A stretch of DNA of 64,000 bases from Meiothermus ruber DSM 1279 (lineage in GTDB: Bacteria > Deinococcota > Deinococci > Deinococcales > Thermaceae). Below, piece by piece: positions 8,417-16,566 of this stretch (positions are counted from its first letter, which is position 1; every line of letters begins with the position of its first letter). Location: positions 124,001 through 188,000 of the forward strand of contig NC_013946.1 in the NCBI RefSeq assembly GCF_000024425.1, written 5' to 3'. The notes beneath the pieces were generated by a model, which was not told where the DNA came from, searched no databases, and saw nothing but the letters and a program-made list of their open reading frames with translations. The position numbers and the translations under genes are program-made.

Positions 8417-9775
8417 TCAAAGCTGGCCGGTATCGCCCCAGCCCTTCAGCCGTTGCTGGTAGACCGGGTCTTGGTAGCGCGACAGCAAAAAGGCCGGGGC
8501 ATAGCTGGGCAGGGCCGCGCCGGTCAGATGGGCGGCCAGCAGCTCCCCCGCCGCGCAGGCGGCCATAACCCCAAAGCCCGACAAAGCCCCCACCAGATAG
8601 GCCCCCTTGACCGGCAGCGGGCCAATCAGGGGGCGGTTTTCCTGGGTCTTGAGGTAGTAGCCGCCGTCTATCCAGGGCCGGGGGGCTTTGTCGAAGTACT
8701 GCCGCAGGCCGGGTAGCATCACCGAGAAGCCGCGCAGGGCCACATCGGCGTAGTGGGGCTCCGGGGGGATGGGGAAGGTGGGTGTAAGGGGCTCGGTGTG
8801 GTAGTTGTACAGCACGATTAAGGTGGTGCTTTCCCCGTGGCCGTCGGGCCGGCCATGCACCCCCGAAGGCAGCCGCTCCAGCAGCCACCGGGTGGAGGCG
8901 TCCTCGGCCAGCAGGGCGCGCTCCTGGGGGCTCCAGGGCAGTTCCACTTCGTCCAGCCAGATCAGCATGGGGGCCTCGCGGGGCACCACGCCCAGGTGCT
9001 CGCTGAAGCTCATCTTGCGGTGTAGCTCGGCAAACACCGGCAGCTCGAGCCCCAGCAAGGCCGCCACTTCTTTCTGCATGGGCCCGGCGGCATTGACGAA
9101 GACCGGCGCCTGAATGAAGCGCAGCGCACCGTCTTTCTGCCGCACCTGCACACCCTGCACCGCGCCCCCCGCCGTCTCGACCCCCACCACCTGGCCCGAT
9201 AGAAGCCGCACCCCGTGGCCTCGAGCCTCCTCCAGCAGGTACATACCCAACTGCTGGGCCGAGAGCCAGCCCGCCCGCCGCACGTGCAGCACGGCCTGGG
9301 TGTCGGGGGACAGGTAGGGGAAGTGCTGGCGAATCAGGCTTTGCGAGGTGAGCAGGTCGGCCCCGTCCTGGGGGCCACCGGGGTAGGCCGCAGAAGGGTG
9401 GCTGTGCACCCGCAGGGCCCCCGCGCCCTGCTGGGCGGCCTGCTCGGCGGCCTGGGCCAGCCGGTCAATTTTGCTGGCCTCGGCGGTGGCGTACAGATAG
9501 CCGCGCCGGTTGAGCTGGATGCGGTTGGCCGACTGCTGAGCAATCTCCTCCAGCAGCTCGATGCTGCGGTTCATAAAGGCCACCATGGCCCCATCGGGGC
9601 CGGGCCACCAGTTGCGGTAGGCCTCGGTGGACTTGTCCGAGGTGAGCGAGAGCGGGTCGCCCTGCTCAACGATCACCACCTCCTTCAAGCCCCGCTTCAC
9701 CGCCAGGTGGTAGGCCGCCGCCACCCCGGCAATGCCGGCCCCACAGATCACGACCTCGGCTGTTTGCTCTGGCAT
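8417..9775 (-). CDS. FAD-dependent amine/amino-acid oxidoreductase (DadA/sarcosine oxidase family)
   Basis: A 452-residue flavoprotein starting at ATG 9775. The Rossmann dinucleotide-binding motif is VVICGAGIAGVAAAYHLA, with the ribose-binding acid at VVIVEQGD about 30 residues on. STEAYRNWWPG matches the flavin-attachment neighbourhood of the glycine/sarcosine oxidase group, and the C-terminal FAD motif is YLVGALSGFGVMAACAAGELLAAHL. By family it oxidises a C-N bond of an amino acid or amine. Its position in the polyamine/aminotransferase cluster suggests an amine-derived substrate. The start codon overlaps an 18-bp perfect palindrome, so it is probably repressed from there. Confidence 0.8.
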   Translation of the reverse strand: MPEQTAEVVICGAGIAGVAAAYHLAVKRGLKEVVIVEQGDPLSLTSDKSTEAYRNWWPGPDGAMVAFMNRSIELLEEIAQQSANRIQLNRRGYLYATAEASKIDRLAQAAEQAAQQGAGALRVHSHPSAAYPGGPQDGADLLTSQSLIRQHFPYLSPDTQAVLHVRRAGWLSAQQLGMYLLEEARGHGVRLLSGQVVGVETAGGAVQGVQVRQKDGALRFIQAPVFVNAAGPMQKEVAALLGLELPVFAELHRKMSFSEHLGVVPREAPMLIWLDEVELPWSPQERALLAEDASTRWLLERLPSGVHGRPDGHGESTTLIVLYNYHTEPLTPTFPIPPEPHYADVALRGFSVMLPGLRQYFDKAPRPWIDGGYYLKTQENRPLIGPLPVKGAYLVGALSGFGVMAACAAGELLAAHLTGAALPSYAPAFLLSRYQDPVYQQRLKGWGDTGQL

Positions 9776-9792
9776 ATACTGTATACAGTATA
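9775..9792. promoter_or_regulatory. 18-bp perfect palindrome, candidate operator at the oxidoreductase start
   Basis: TATACTGTATACAGTATA reads the same on both strands and includes the first base of the minus-strand start codon at 9775. On the minus strand it carries the most likely -10 box (TATACT or TACTGT), with no Shine-Dalgarno sequence. A dimeric regulator bound here would block both transcription and initiation. Palindromes of the TGTATACA kind are typical of GntR-type regulators; the regulator is not identified. Confidence 0.6.
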
Positions 9793-9900
9793 CATCTAGC
9801 TTCAAACCAGAGAACAGCACAGCTACATAAAACCGGGTCTAGCATTGGTGTTTAAGAAGGAAAAACTGAATTGTACCAAGTTTATATAGTGATTATCTGA

Positions 9901-9958
9901 TTGACTATACTCGCGCACCCAGTCTAAACTGAGCCAGGCTGCCCAAAATGTAGCCTGG
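9901..9958 (+). promoter_or_regulatory. Candidate promoter and 5' leader hairpin of the lipoprotein pair
   Basis: TTGACT (9901-9906) and TAAACT (9925-9930) are 18 bases apart. Right after comes an inverted repeat, CCAGGCT (9934-9940) and AGCCTGG (9952-9958), then GGAGGTG at 9964-9970 and ATG 9980. The hairpin would lie at the very 5' end of the message. Pattern match. Confidence 0.4.
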
Positions 9959-10002
9959 ACTATGGAGGTGCATTCAGCTATGCGTGTTTCATCTTTTGGT
10001 CG

Positions 10003-11727
10003 TTGGTCGTTGGGCTAGTTCTGTTGCTGGCGGCGTGCGGGACGCAGCAGATTAAAACAGCACATGATGCACAGCCCTGGGATGGTGAACCCGTGCCGCT
10101 TGCTTTGGCCCAAGCCCTAACCCTGGGCATGAAGGTTTCTGCTGGCGGGGTCAGCTTGCAGGAAGCTAAGACCTACAAATTTGCCAGTGAAATCGTTTAT
10201 GACCTATCCCTCAAACCTTTGCATCACCTGTTGTTGGTGGGGCCAGAAACCACCGATTTTTGGGGCACCATAGCCAACCCCGGAGATAAAAACTACGCGC
10301 TCTATGCGGTTGGCGCGACAGATAAGCGTAGCTTCTTCTCGTTCATCATTCCTGCGGGCAGCTTCAAGAGCCTGGCCGAAACACGGGCCAAAGCAGGCTC
10401 GTTCAGGCGCTTCTTGAGTCCTTCGGTTGGGGTGCTGTACCTGGAAGACAACACAGGGCGGGTTTGGGATGTTAACACCGCAACAGAAGTGGGCGCCGAG
10501 CAAATGAAGGTGTGGCGTCAAGCCCAGCGTGTGCTGTTTGAGCAGCGGCAAAAGGACGGTATCTTGGACAAAATCAAGGAAGACTGGGACAGACTGCGCA
10601 CTGAGGCCAGCCAGAAGGGCCTGGCTCAAAGCGGGGGGCTCCCCACTCTAGACGAAGTGACCCTGCCCAACGGCCACCTGGATGTACCTAAACTGATCAC
10701 TGCACTGGAAGCCCAGAAAGCTGCCAAAGGGGTTAGCGCCAACTACACCAACGAGCGGGCCTGGTGCATGGGCTGGTTCTGTGCGGGTATGGGTTATGCC
10801 AGCGTGGTGCGCAAGAACCGCTACAACGGTGACTTGGCGAATAACAACCTCTACAATCCGGATAACCCCCAAGACTACAGTGACTGCAACATCAGCGGGC
10901 AAAAATGCCGTATTGCCAACGACATACATAATGCCGATCCGCTTGGGAACCTACAATGGATCAACTATTACCGGTATGCTCCCGCCGACGGTTACTGGGG
11001 AGCATGGGATGCTGGTCTCAGCGGACTAGGACGTCTAAACAACATTGGTTGTGGGCCGCTTGCAATAACCCGGTTGTTTGCCTGGTACGCTACTGAGCGT
11101 CAGAACTACGGTTCATATAACGTAAACTTTATTAACTCCGGCACCGCGCCCAGTACCGCCTATGTCATTGCGCAGGAAATGTTTGAACCCGTCTACCTTG
11201 GTACACGAGACGGTCAAAATGTCTATCAGCCACGGATTGCTCGCTACACCGATACCTGGTGGTTTCAGAACTCAGATCAAGGTCTTACCCGAGACACCAA
11301 CATGATCCCAGGTGCAAACAACTGGATTCGGGATAGGGCGAGTGCGGAAGGGAAAAACTGGGAGATGCGGGGGAGCCACAAAGCCTGGGTGAATATAGTC
11401 TACGCGGCCACGGGATGGACTGTTGTGGCAATTCCCATCGCATGGATAGACTTCAGTCAACACACCTGGCGCGTGCGCGATATAGCGCGTGGCAAGATTG
11501 GGCGAGACAATGAGCCGGTGATTGCGATGTACGGGCAGGGCACTTTAGGCCACTTTGCTATGTCCCAGGCTTATATTGTGCACGAGGGCTGGTTCTCGGC
11601 CAATCTGTTTCTTTGGATTAGGAGGGAAGCAAACTCCTGGGCGCAAGATTTGTTGCAAGGTGGTTTCGTCAACGTTACCGACATGGCCAGCTACTACAGT
11701 GGGGCATTTGGCATGTATAGGAGATAG
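10003..11727 (+). CDS. Lipoprotein with papain-like (C39-type) cysteine peptidase-like domain; probable frameshift at its start
   Basis: I do not recognise a named family. The 574 residues begin with a lipoprotein signal core (VVGLVLLLAACGT; lipobox LAAC). The C-terminal half has NNIGCGPLAITRLFAWY (Cys about 350) and GTLGHFAMSQAYIVHEGW (His about 517), the arrangement of papain-like C39 peptidases. Cys pairs also occur at WCMGWFCAG and in DCNISGQKC. The open frame begins only at TTG 10003, whereas GGAGGTG plus ATG at 9980 lies in another frame that stops at 10017. One added T in the TTTT run at 9994-9997 would join them as MRVSSFWSLVVGLVLLLAAC, a good signal peptide with an Arg. Its base composition is more AT-rich than its neighbours. 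Confidence 0.7.
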   Translation: MVVGLVLLLAACGTQQIKTAHDAQPWDGEPVPLALAQALTLGMKVSAGGVSLQEAKTYKFASEIVYDLSLKPLHHLLLVGPETTDFWGTIANPGDKNYALYAVGATDKRSFFSFIIPAGSFKSLAETRAKAGSFRRFLSPSVGVLYLEDNTGRVWDVNTATEVGAEQMKVWRQAQRVLFEQRQKDGILDKIKEDWDRLRTEASQKGLAQSGGLPTLDEVTLPNGHLDVPKLITALEAQKAAKGVSANYTNERAWCMGWFCAGMGYASVVRKNRYNGDLANNNLYNPDNPQDYSDCNISGQKCRIANDIHNADPLGNLQWINYYRYAPADGYWGAWDAGLSGLGRLNNIGCGPLAITRLFAWYATERQNYGSYNVNFINSGTAPSTAYVIAQEMFEPVYLGTRDGQNVYQPRIARYTDTWWFQNSDQGLTRDTNMIPGANNWIRDRASAEGKNWEMRGSHKAWVNIVYAATGWTVVAIPIAWIDFSQHTWRVRDIARGKIGRDNEPVIAMYGQGTLGHFAMSQAYIVHEGWFSANLFLWIRREANSWAQDLLQGGFVNVTDMASYYSGAFGMYRR

Positions 11728-11736
11728 GTGGTTGCG

Positions 11737-12183
11737 ATGAAGTTCTACAGGTTGTTTCCCCTCCTAGCGATTGCTCTAGTAGGATGTCAGTTGAGTTACT
11801 ATGTATCAGTCACCGAAGTGGAATACACATCAAAAGGGGTATGTTCGGGGGTTGAACTGACGACCAACAACCAAAAAATAACGGGTATTGGCTACCTGTA
11901 CAGAACAGAGGGTAGAGCCGACTCGGTACGCCTGACACCAGGCCAGCCTGTGCGTATTCCAGACCCGAACCCTGAGCCCAGGCGAACCAGCTATATTCTT
12001 GGTTTTGATGGTCCCGTGCGTAATTCCGCAGAGGTCGACCTAACTTGGAGGTGTCTGCCCGATAAACAGCCGCTAGGGGTGCAGTTTACCTACTATGGTG
12101 GCCAGTCGACCATAAAAGGGCTGCGTATTACTGAAAACCCTGCCTCACCTCACGGATTTGACATTGAGGTAGTGGATTTCTGA
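11737..12183 (+). CDS. Small lipoprotein, unknown function
   Basis: 148 residues from ATG 11737, chosen because AGGTGG lies about 5 bases upstream and the N-terminus then reads MKFYRLFPLLAIALVGCQ, a clear lipoprotein signal with lipobox LVGC. No family is recognised. The mature part is rich in Thr, Tyr and Pro, with a central RIPDPNPEPRR linker and predicted beta-like stretches. It follows the papain-like lipoprotein gene by nine bases and shares its lower GC content, so the two are probably one transcription unit acting together at the cell surface. Confidence 0.75.
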   Translation: MKFYRLFPLLAIALVGCQLSYYVSVTEVEYTSKGVCSGVELTTNNQKITGIGYLYRTEGRADSVRLTPGQPVRIPDPNPEPRRTSYILGFDGPVRNSAEVDLTWRCLPDKQPLGVQFTYYGGQSTIKGLRITENPASPHGFDIEVVDF

Positions 12184-12253
12184 CCGCAAGAGCCGAGTTG
12201 GGAACACTCAACCGAATCGCTTGATTGCACATCTGCGGGTGCGCTGATTGAGA

Positions 12254-13615
12254 CTATCCGATAAGCGCCCTAACCGCCTCCTCGAACACCTCGGTATGCC
12301 GCCGCACCTGGGCCGCGGTGGTCTCGGGCGAGATCAGGGTCATGTTGTGGAAGGGGGTGAGCAGGATGCCACGGTTCAGCATGAAGAGGTGGATGAAGGG
12401 GTCGAGGTCGGGGTCCTGGCCGGCCAGGGCCTCGCTGCCGTTTTGGGCGGGGTTGGGGCGGAAGAGGTACTCGACCCGGCAGCCTACGCGGGTGACGTGC
12501 CAGGGCAGGCGGTAGCGCGTCATCACCTCCTGCACCTCGGCCTCGAGCTGCCTTCCCAGGGCGATCATGTGCTGGTAAGCGGCCTCGGTCAGGACGTGCT
12601 CGAGGGTGGCCCGCATGGCCGCCAGCGAGAGGGCGTTGGCCGCCAGGGTGCCGCCAATCCCGCCGGTGTCGGCGTAGGGGGGCTGGATGACCGCCTGGGC
12701 CCGCCGGCCTACTTCCTCGGTAAAGCCGTAGGCGGCGCTGGGAATGCCGCTGCCCAGGGGCTTGCCCACCGTAAGCATGTCGGGCTCGAGGCCGTGGGCG
12801 CGGGTATAGCCGCCTGGCCCCGCCGAGAGGGTGTGGGTCTCGTCCAGAATCAAAAGCGTGCCGTAGCGGCGGGTGAGCTCGCGCAGGGCCTGATGAAAAC
12901 CGGGGGCAGGCTGCACGATGCCCACGTTGGTCATCACCGGCTCGGCCAATACTGCCGCCACGTCGCCGGGGCGCAGGGCTTCTTCCAGGGCCTCCGGGTC
13001 GTTCCATTCCACCACCTTGGTGGTGAGGGTGGGGTCTACTTGCGGCCCGATGTTGCCGGGGCGGCTAGCGGGTTTGCCCTCTACCAGCCAGGCATAAGCC
13101 TCGTCCACGGTGCCGTGGTAGCAGCCGTGGAAGACCAGCACCCGGGGCCGGGCGGTGATGGCCCGCGCCAGCCGGAGGGCAAAGCGGTTGGCGTCGGTGG
13201 CCGAGAGGGCAAACTGCCAGTACTTCAGGCCAAAGCGGCGCTGCAACTCCTCGGCCACCCAGAAGGCGTTTTCGCTGGGCAGCATGGTGGTGATGCCCTT
13301 GTGGAGCTGTTCGGTAATGGCCGGTAGCGCGGCGGCGGGGGCGTGGCCGGTCATGGCCCCGGTGTCGCCCAGGCAGAGGTCAATGTATTCGTGCCCATCC
13401 ACATCGCGGAACGTAGCACCCCTGGCCTCGGCCACAAAGATGGGGAAGCCCCCCGGCCAGCGGGTCATCCAGTGCATGGGCACGCCCGCAAGGAGGGAGT
13501 GCTGGGCACGGCGGTAGAGCTCTAGCGAACGCGGGTGCTGCTCGGCGAAGCGCTGCTGCTCGGCTTGCATCAGGGCCCTGACTTTGTTGCGATCTATGGT
13601 TGCGGTGTGGGGCAT
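12254..13615 (-). CDS. Class III PLP-dependent aminotransferase (glutamate-1-semialdehyde aminomutase-like)
   Basis: 453 residues. The class III fold signature DETHTLSAGPGGYTRAHGLEPDMLTVGKPLGSG contains the cofactor-contacting Asp and the Schiff-base Lys (in TVGKPLGSG). FHGCYHGTVDEA and SATDANRFALRLAR match the HemL-like subgroup that also contains beta-amino-acid aminotransferases. It lacks features of a true HemL setting (no haem genes nearby). Context in the polyamine cluster suggests an omega- or beta-amino substrate. It starts at ATG 13615 with GGAGAGGTGCC-type purines upstream, 12 bases after the stop of the acetyltransferase gene, in the same operon direction. Confidence 0.8.
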   Translation of the reverse strand: MPHTATIDRNKVRALMQAEQQRFAEQHPRSLELYRRAQHSLLAGVPMHWMTRWPGGFPIFVAEARGATFRDVDGHEYIDLCLGDTGAMTGHAPAAALPAITEQLHKGITTMLPSENAFWVAEELQRRFGLKYWQFALSATDANRFALRLARAITARPRVLVFHGCYHGTVDEAYAWLVEGKPASRPGNIGPQVDPTLTTKVVEWNDPEALEEALRPGDVAAVLAEPVMTNVGIVQPAPGFHQALRELTRRYGTLLILDETHTLSAGPGGYTRAHGLEPDMLTVGKPLGSGIPSAAYGFTEEVGRRAQAVIQPPYADTGGIGGTLAANALSLAAMRATLEHVLTEAAYQHMIALGRQLEAEVQEVMTRYRLPWHVTRVGCRVEYLFRPNPAQNGSEALAGQDPDLDPFIHLFMLNRGILLTPFHNMTLISPETTAAQVRRHTEVFEEAVRALIG

Positions 13616-13627
13616 GGCACCTCTCCT

Positions 13628-14059
13628 TTACAGCGATTTGCGAAAACAGACCGTGCGCTCTACTTCCTGGTAGCCCAGGCGCGCGTGGGCCTGGTGGCTT
13701 GGGGTGTTGGATAGCTCGCTGTCGGAGGCCATCTCGCTACAGCCTTTTGCCCTGGCCCAGTCTTCGGCGGCCTGCACCAGCCGGCGCCCAATGCCGGTTT
13801 TGCGGTGCTTTGGCGCGACGTACCAGCCTTCCAGATAGCCCACCGGGCTGCTGTCGCAACCCTCGGCATACTCGCGGAGCGAAACCTCCACAAAGCCAGC
13901 AAGCCGCCCCTTTTGCTCGGCCACAAAGCTGGCGAGGTGAGGGTGGTTCAGGATTTTGCTTACCTCGAGCTCGAAGTCGGCTGCGCTGTCGGGCCACAGG
14001 GCCGTGCGGAGGACAAAGTAGGCGGGCAGGTCTTGGGGTTGTAATGGGCGGATGGTCAT
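13628..14059 (-). CDS. GNAT acetyltransferase, aminoglycoside 6'-N-acetyltransferase (AAC(6')-I) like
   Basis: 143 residues covering a single GNAT domain. The acetyl-CoA pyrophosphate loop reads GWYVAPKHRKTGIGRRL, and the pattern YLEGWYV, ASDSELSN and ERTVCFRK matches the AAC(6')-Ib/Ii-type layout I know (LEGWYV, A-SD-x-E, V-CFRK). By family it would transfer acetyl from acetyl-CoA to the 6' amino group of kanamycin-type drugs. Many chromosomal relatives act on other amines, so resistance is not established. It is between the aminotransferase and TPR genes, same strand, with very short gaps. Confidence 0.75.
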   Translation of the reverse strand: MTIRPLQPQDLPAYFVLRTALWPDSAADFELEVSKILNHPHLASFVAEQKGRLAGFVEVSLREYAEGCDSSPVGYLEGWYVAPKHRKTGIGRRLVQAAEDWARAKGCSEMASDSELSNTPSHQAHARLGYQEVERTVCFRKSL

Positions 14060-14065
14060 GGGGTC

Positions 14066-14902
14066 TCAGTGCTGTTCCAGCCAGCGCTGTGCATGGGGGT
14101 TCTTGACCCAGGCGGCGCCCAGCTCGACAAAACAGTAAATGGCCTCGGAATCCTGTCCAGGTGAGTAAAAACCGGGTAGCTCCTTGGGTAGGGGCTTCCA
14201 ACCGCCCAGGTAGGATTCGGCGTGGGGGTTGATTTTACGTGCAACCCCCAAGGCTTCCTGGGCCGCCTCGAGGTTCCCCGCAAGAAACTCGAGCAACACT
14301 TTACCCCAGGCCCAGAAGGCGCTGTGCTCCTGATCGTACCGATTCCATAGCTTACGGGCGTCACCAAGCTTGTTGAGCGCCAGGTAATGCCCCAGCAGCG
14401 CGTAGCGCACCCCCTGGTTGTCGTTGGGGTTGAGCTTCAGCATCTGCTCGTAGATTTGCACGGCCTTGGGTAGCTGCCCCGCTTTTTCGTAGAGCCGGGC
14501 CAGCGTATGCAGGGCCCGCATATAGGGCCGGGTCTCCACGAAGCCCCAGAAATGCCCTTTGAATATCTCGATGTTTTTCTTACCTAAGTCGCGTTCGCCG
14601 GCCAGCACGATGCGTTCGTGCAGGGCAATCTGCTCGTCCGGGCTGCCGCCTACAAACCGAGCGAGCAACAGCATGGGATCGGGGTTGTTGGGATTGATGC
14701 GCAGGGCCTTGATGCAACGCTTGATCACAGCGTCTTCGCGGCTTAGTTGCATGGCCCCATAGAAGAGCTCTTGAGAGCGGTAGGCGGCCTCTGGGGTGGC
14801 TTGCTCGGCCTCGAGGTCGAGCGCCGCGTGGAGCACGCGCCGGGCCTCGAGGCGCAGTTCGGCCAGCCTGTCGGGTTTGGGGGTTTTTGCTGTGCGAGGC
14901 AT
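14066..14902 (-). CDS. Tetratricopeptide-repeat protein
   Basis: 278 residues, largely helical, without signal peptide. A TPR-like run is visible at ALHTLARLYEKAGQLPKAVQIYEQMLKLNPND, followed by NQGVRYALLGHYLALNKLGDARKLW and LEFLAGNLEAAQEAL. An earlier repeat is seen near RCIKALRINPNNPDPMLLLA. Such proteins are protein-protein scaffolds; the partner is unknown. ATG 14902 lies two bases after the stop of the upstream amidohydrolase gene, so the two are transcribed together. Confidence 0.75.
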   Translation of the reverse strand: MPRTAKTPKPDRLAELRLEARRVLHAALDLEAEQATPEAAYRSQELFYGAMQLSREDAVIKRCIKALRINPNNPDPMLLLARFVGGSPDEQIALHERIVLAGERDLGKKNIEIFKGHFWGFVETRPYMRALHTLARLYEKAGQLPKAVQIYEQMLKLNPNDNQGVRYALLGHYLALNKLGDARKLWNRYDQEHSAFWAWGKVLLEFLAGNLEAAQEALGVARKINPHAESYLGGWKPLPKELPGFYSPGQDSEAIYCFVELGAAWVKNPHAQRWLEQH

Positions 14903-14904
14903 GG

Positions 14905-16443
14905 TTACGATTCTATTCCGCTCACCAGGGTGCGATGTACTGAGAGGCTGTAGGGGTCGCGCAGGTCACCCTCGAGCACCACCAGATCGGCCCACTGGCC
15001 CACTTCTAAAGTCCCCCGGTTGGCCTCGTCGCCCTGGGCTACGGCCCCGCCCACGGTGTAGGCCCAGAGGGCTTGCTCGAGGGTCACCTGGTTGCCCTCC
15101 ACCAAAGGCTCCCGCAGGGCGGCCTGCAGGCCCTTGAGCGGCTCCACCTGCTGCACCACCGGCCCATCCGAACTGAAGGCCACCGTGAGGCCCGCCTCGA
15201 ACATGGCCCGCAGGTTGAAGCAGCGCGCCAGCCAGGCGTCGGGCACGTAGCGCAGGTAGTTGGCCCGCAGCTCGCGCAGGAAGATGGGCTGGGGCACGGC
15301 GATAACCCCCAGTTGGCGGGCTTTTTGCAGGTGCTCGGGGCCGGCCAGCCCGAAATGCTCGATGCGGTGGCGCGGGCCGGGCGCTTCCTGGTACAGCCGC
15401 TCGTAGACCCGCAAAACCTGATCCAGCGCCCGGTCGCCAATGGCATGGGTGCCAATGCGAAAACCCGCGCGGTGGGCTTCCAGGGCCAGCTCGAGCAGCT
15501 CCTCTTCCGCAAAGCGCAGGAGGCCGTACTGGGGGGGCTCGAGGGTTTTATACGGCTGTGAGATGGCCGCCGTGGCCCCCGAGAGGCCCCCATCGGCAAA
15601 AAACTTGACCGAGTCGCAGCGCAGCCAGTCCGAACGGTGCTTCTCGGGCAGCGGGAAGGTCTCGCTGCCCCCGTCCGGGCGGCGGATGTAGAGCAGATTA
15701 ACCCGGATGGGCAGCTCGCCGCGGGCCTCCAGGGCTCGGTAGGCCGCGTAGAGCGGGGGATCTACGGCCGGGTCGGTGGCGCTGGTGATGCCCAGGCTAC
15801 GCAGGTATTCCAGGCCGGCCCGGATCCAGTGCTCGTACTGGGCCTGGCTGGGCTCGCCCATGGCCCTGAACACCAGCCCGTAGGCGGTCTCGTACAGGAG
15901 GCCCTGCTCGAAATTAATCTCGCCGCCCGGCACCTGGGTCTCGAGGGTGATGCCCGCGAGCTGTAGGGCCTGTGAGTTAACCGCGTGAATGTGGGCGCAG
16001 GTGCGGGTGAGCAGCACCGGGTTGTGGGGGGCCAGCCGATCCAGCGCGGCCTTATCGGGCATGGCCCTCTCGGCCAGCAGGGCCTCGTTCCAGCCGCGCC
16101 CCCACAGCCACTCGCCGGGCTTTAGCGTTTTGGCCCGCGCCCCCACAAGGCAGTAGAGTTCCTCCAGGCTTTTGACCCCCCGCAGGTCGAGCAGGGTGGT
16201 GCGGAGCTGCCCCACCTTCCAGACGTGAATATGCGCGTCGTTGAAGCCCGGCAGCACAGTGCGGCCTTCCAGGTGGATGCGCTGGGTATCGGGGGTGGCC
16301 AGGGGCTCCACCTCCGAGAGCCTGCCCGCCGCGGCGATTTTTCCATCGCGGATGAGGAGGGCCTCGAGGGGCTTTAGAACGTAGCCTGACCCTTCAAGGG
16401 TAGGGGAGAGGATGTTACCGCCAAACAGGAGGTGCTGGGGCAT
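14905..16443 (-). CDS. Metal-dependent amidohydrolase, YtcJ-like
   Basis: 512 residues from ATG 16443. The metal-binding HxH is in GFNDAHIHVWKVGQLR (strand 1), with ARTCAHIHAVNSQAL, a histidine in RIGTHAIGDRALDQVLRVYE and RIEHFGLAGPEHLQKARQLG, and the late Asp in AFSSDGPV. This order is that of the amidohydrolase_3/YtcJ group. Substrates of this group are mostly unknown (amides, imides). A TACAAT box lies six bases before the ATG and no Shine-Dalgarno is seen, so the message is probably leaderless. The TPR gene follows after two bases. Confidence 0.85.
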   Translation of the reverse strand: MPQHLLFGGNILSPTLEGSGYVLKPLEALLIRDGKIAAAGRLSEVEPLATPDTQRIHLEGRTVLPGFNDAHIHVWKVGQLRTTLLDLRGVKSLEELYCLVGARAKTLKPGEWLWGRGWNEALLAERAMPDKAALDRLAPHNPVLLTRTCAHIHAVNSQALQLAGITLETQVPGGEINFEQGLLYETAYGLVFRAMGEPSQAQYEHWIRAGLEYLRSLGITSATDPAVDPPLYAAYRALEARGELPIRVNLLYIRRPDGGSETFPLPEKHRSDWLRCDSVKFFADGGLSGATAAISQPYKTLEPPQYGLLRFAEEELLELALEAHRAGFRIGTHAIGDRALDQVLRVYERLYQEAPGPRHRIEHFGLAGPEHLQKARQLGVIAVPQPIFLRELRANYLRYVPDAWLARCFNLRAMFEAGLTVAFSSDGPVVQQVEPLKGLQAALREPLVEGNQVTLEQALWAYTVGGAVAQGDEANRGTLEVGQWADLVVLEGDLRDPYSLSVHRTLVSGIES

Positions 16444-16566
16444 GGGGCTATTGTATGGCTTTGGGGGCTCGAGTTTCGCCAACAGGCTCCCCTCGAGCCG
16501 CTACGCCCAAACGAGGGGGCGGCTCGCAAACAGTGCGGGCCGCCCGGTGAGGGGTTTGCTGAGGGC

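Noticed and set aside
12248-13327. A 359-codon plus-strand open frame opposite the aminotransferase
   Set aside because: Shadow of a class III aminotransferase with intact PLP motifs.
12254-13615. True glutamate-1-semialdehyde aminomutase (HemL)
   Set aside because: The motif environment and lack of haem genes fit the wider HemL-like aminotransferase group better.
16519-16548. Terminator after dppA
   Set aside because: GGGCGGC...GCCGCCC can pair but the loop is long and there is no T-run on the minus strand.
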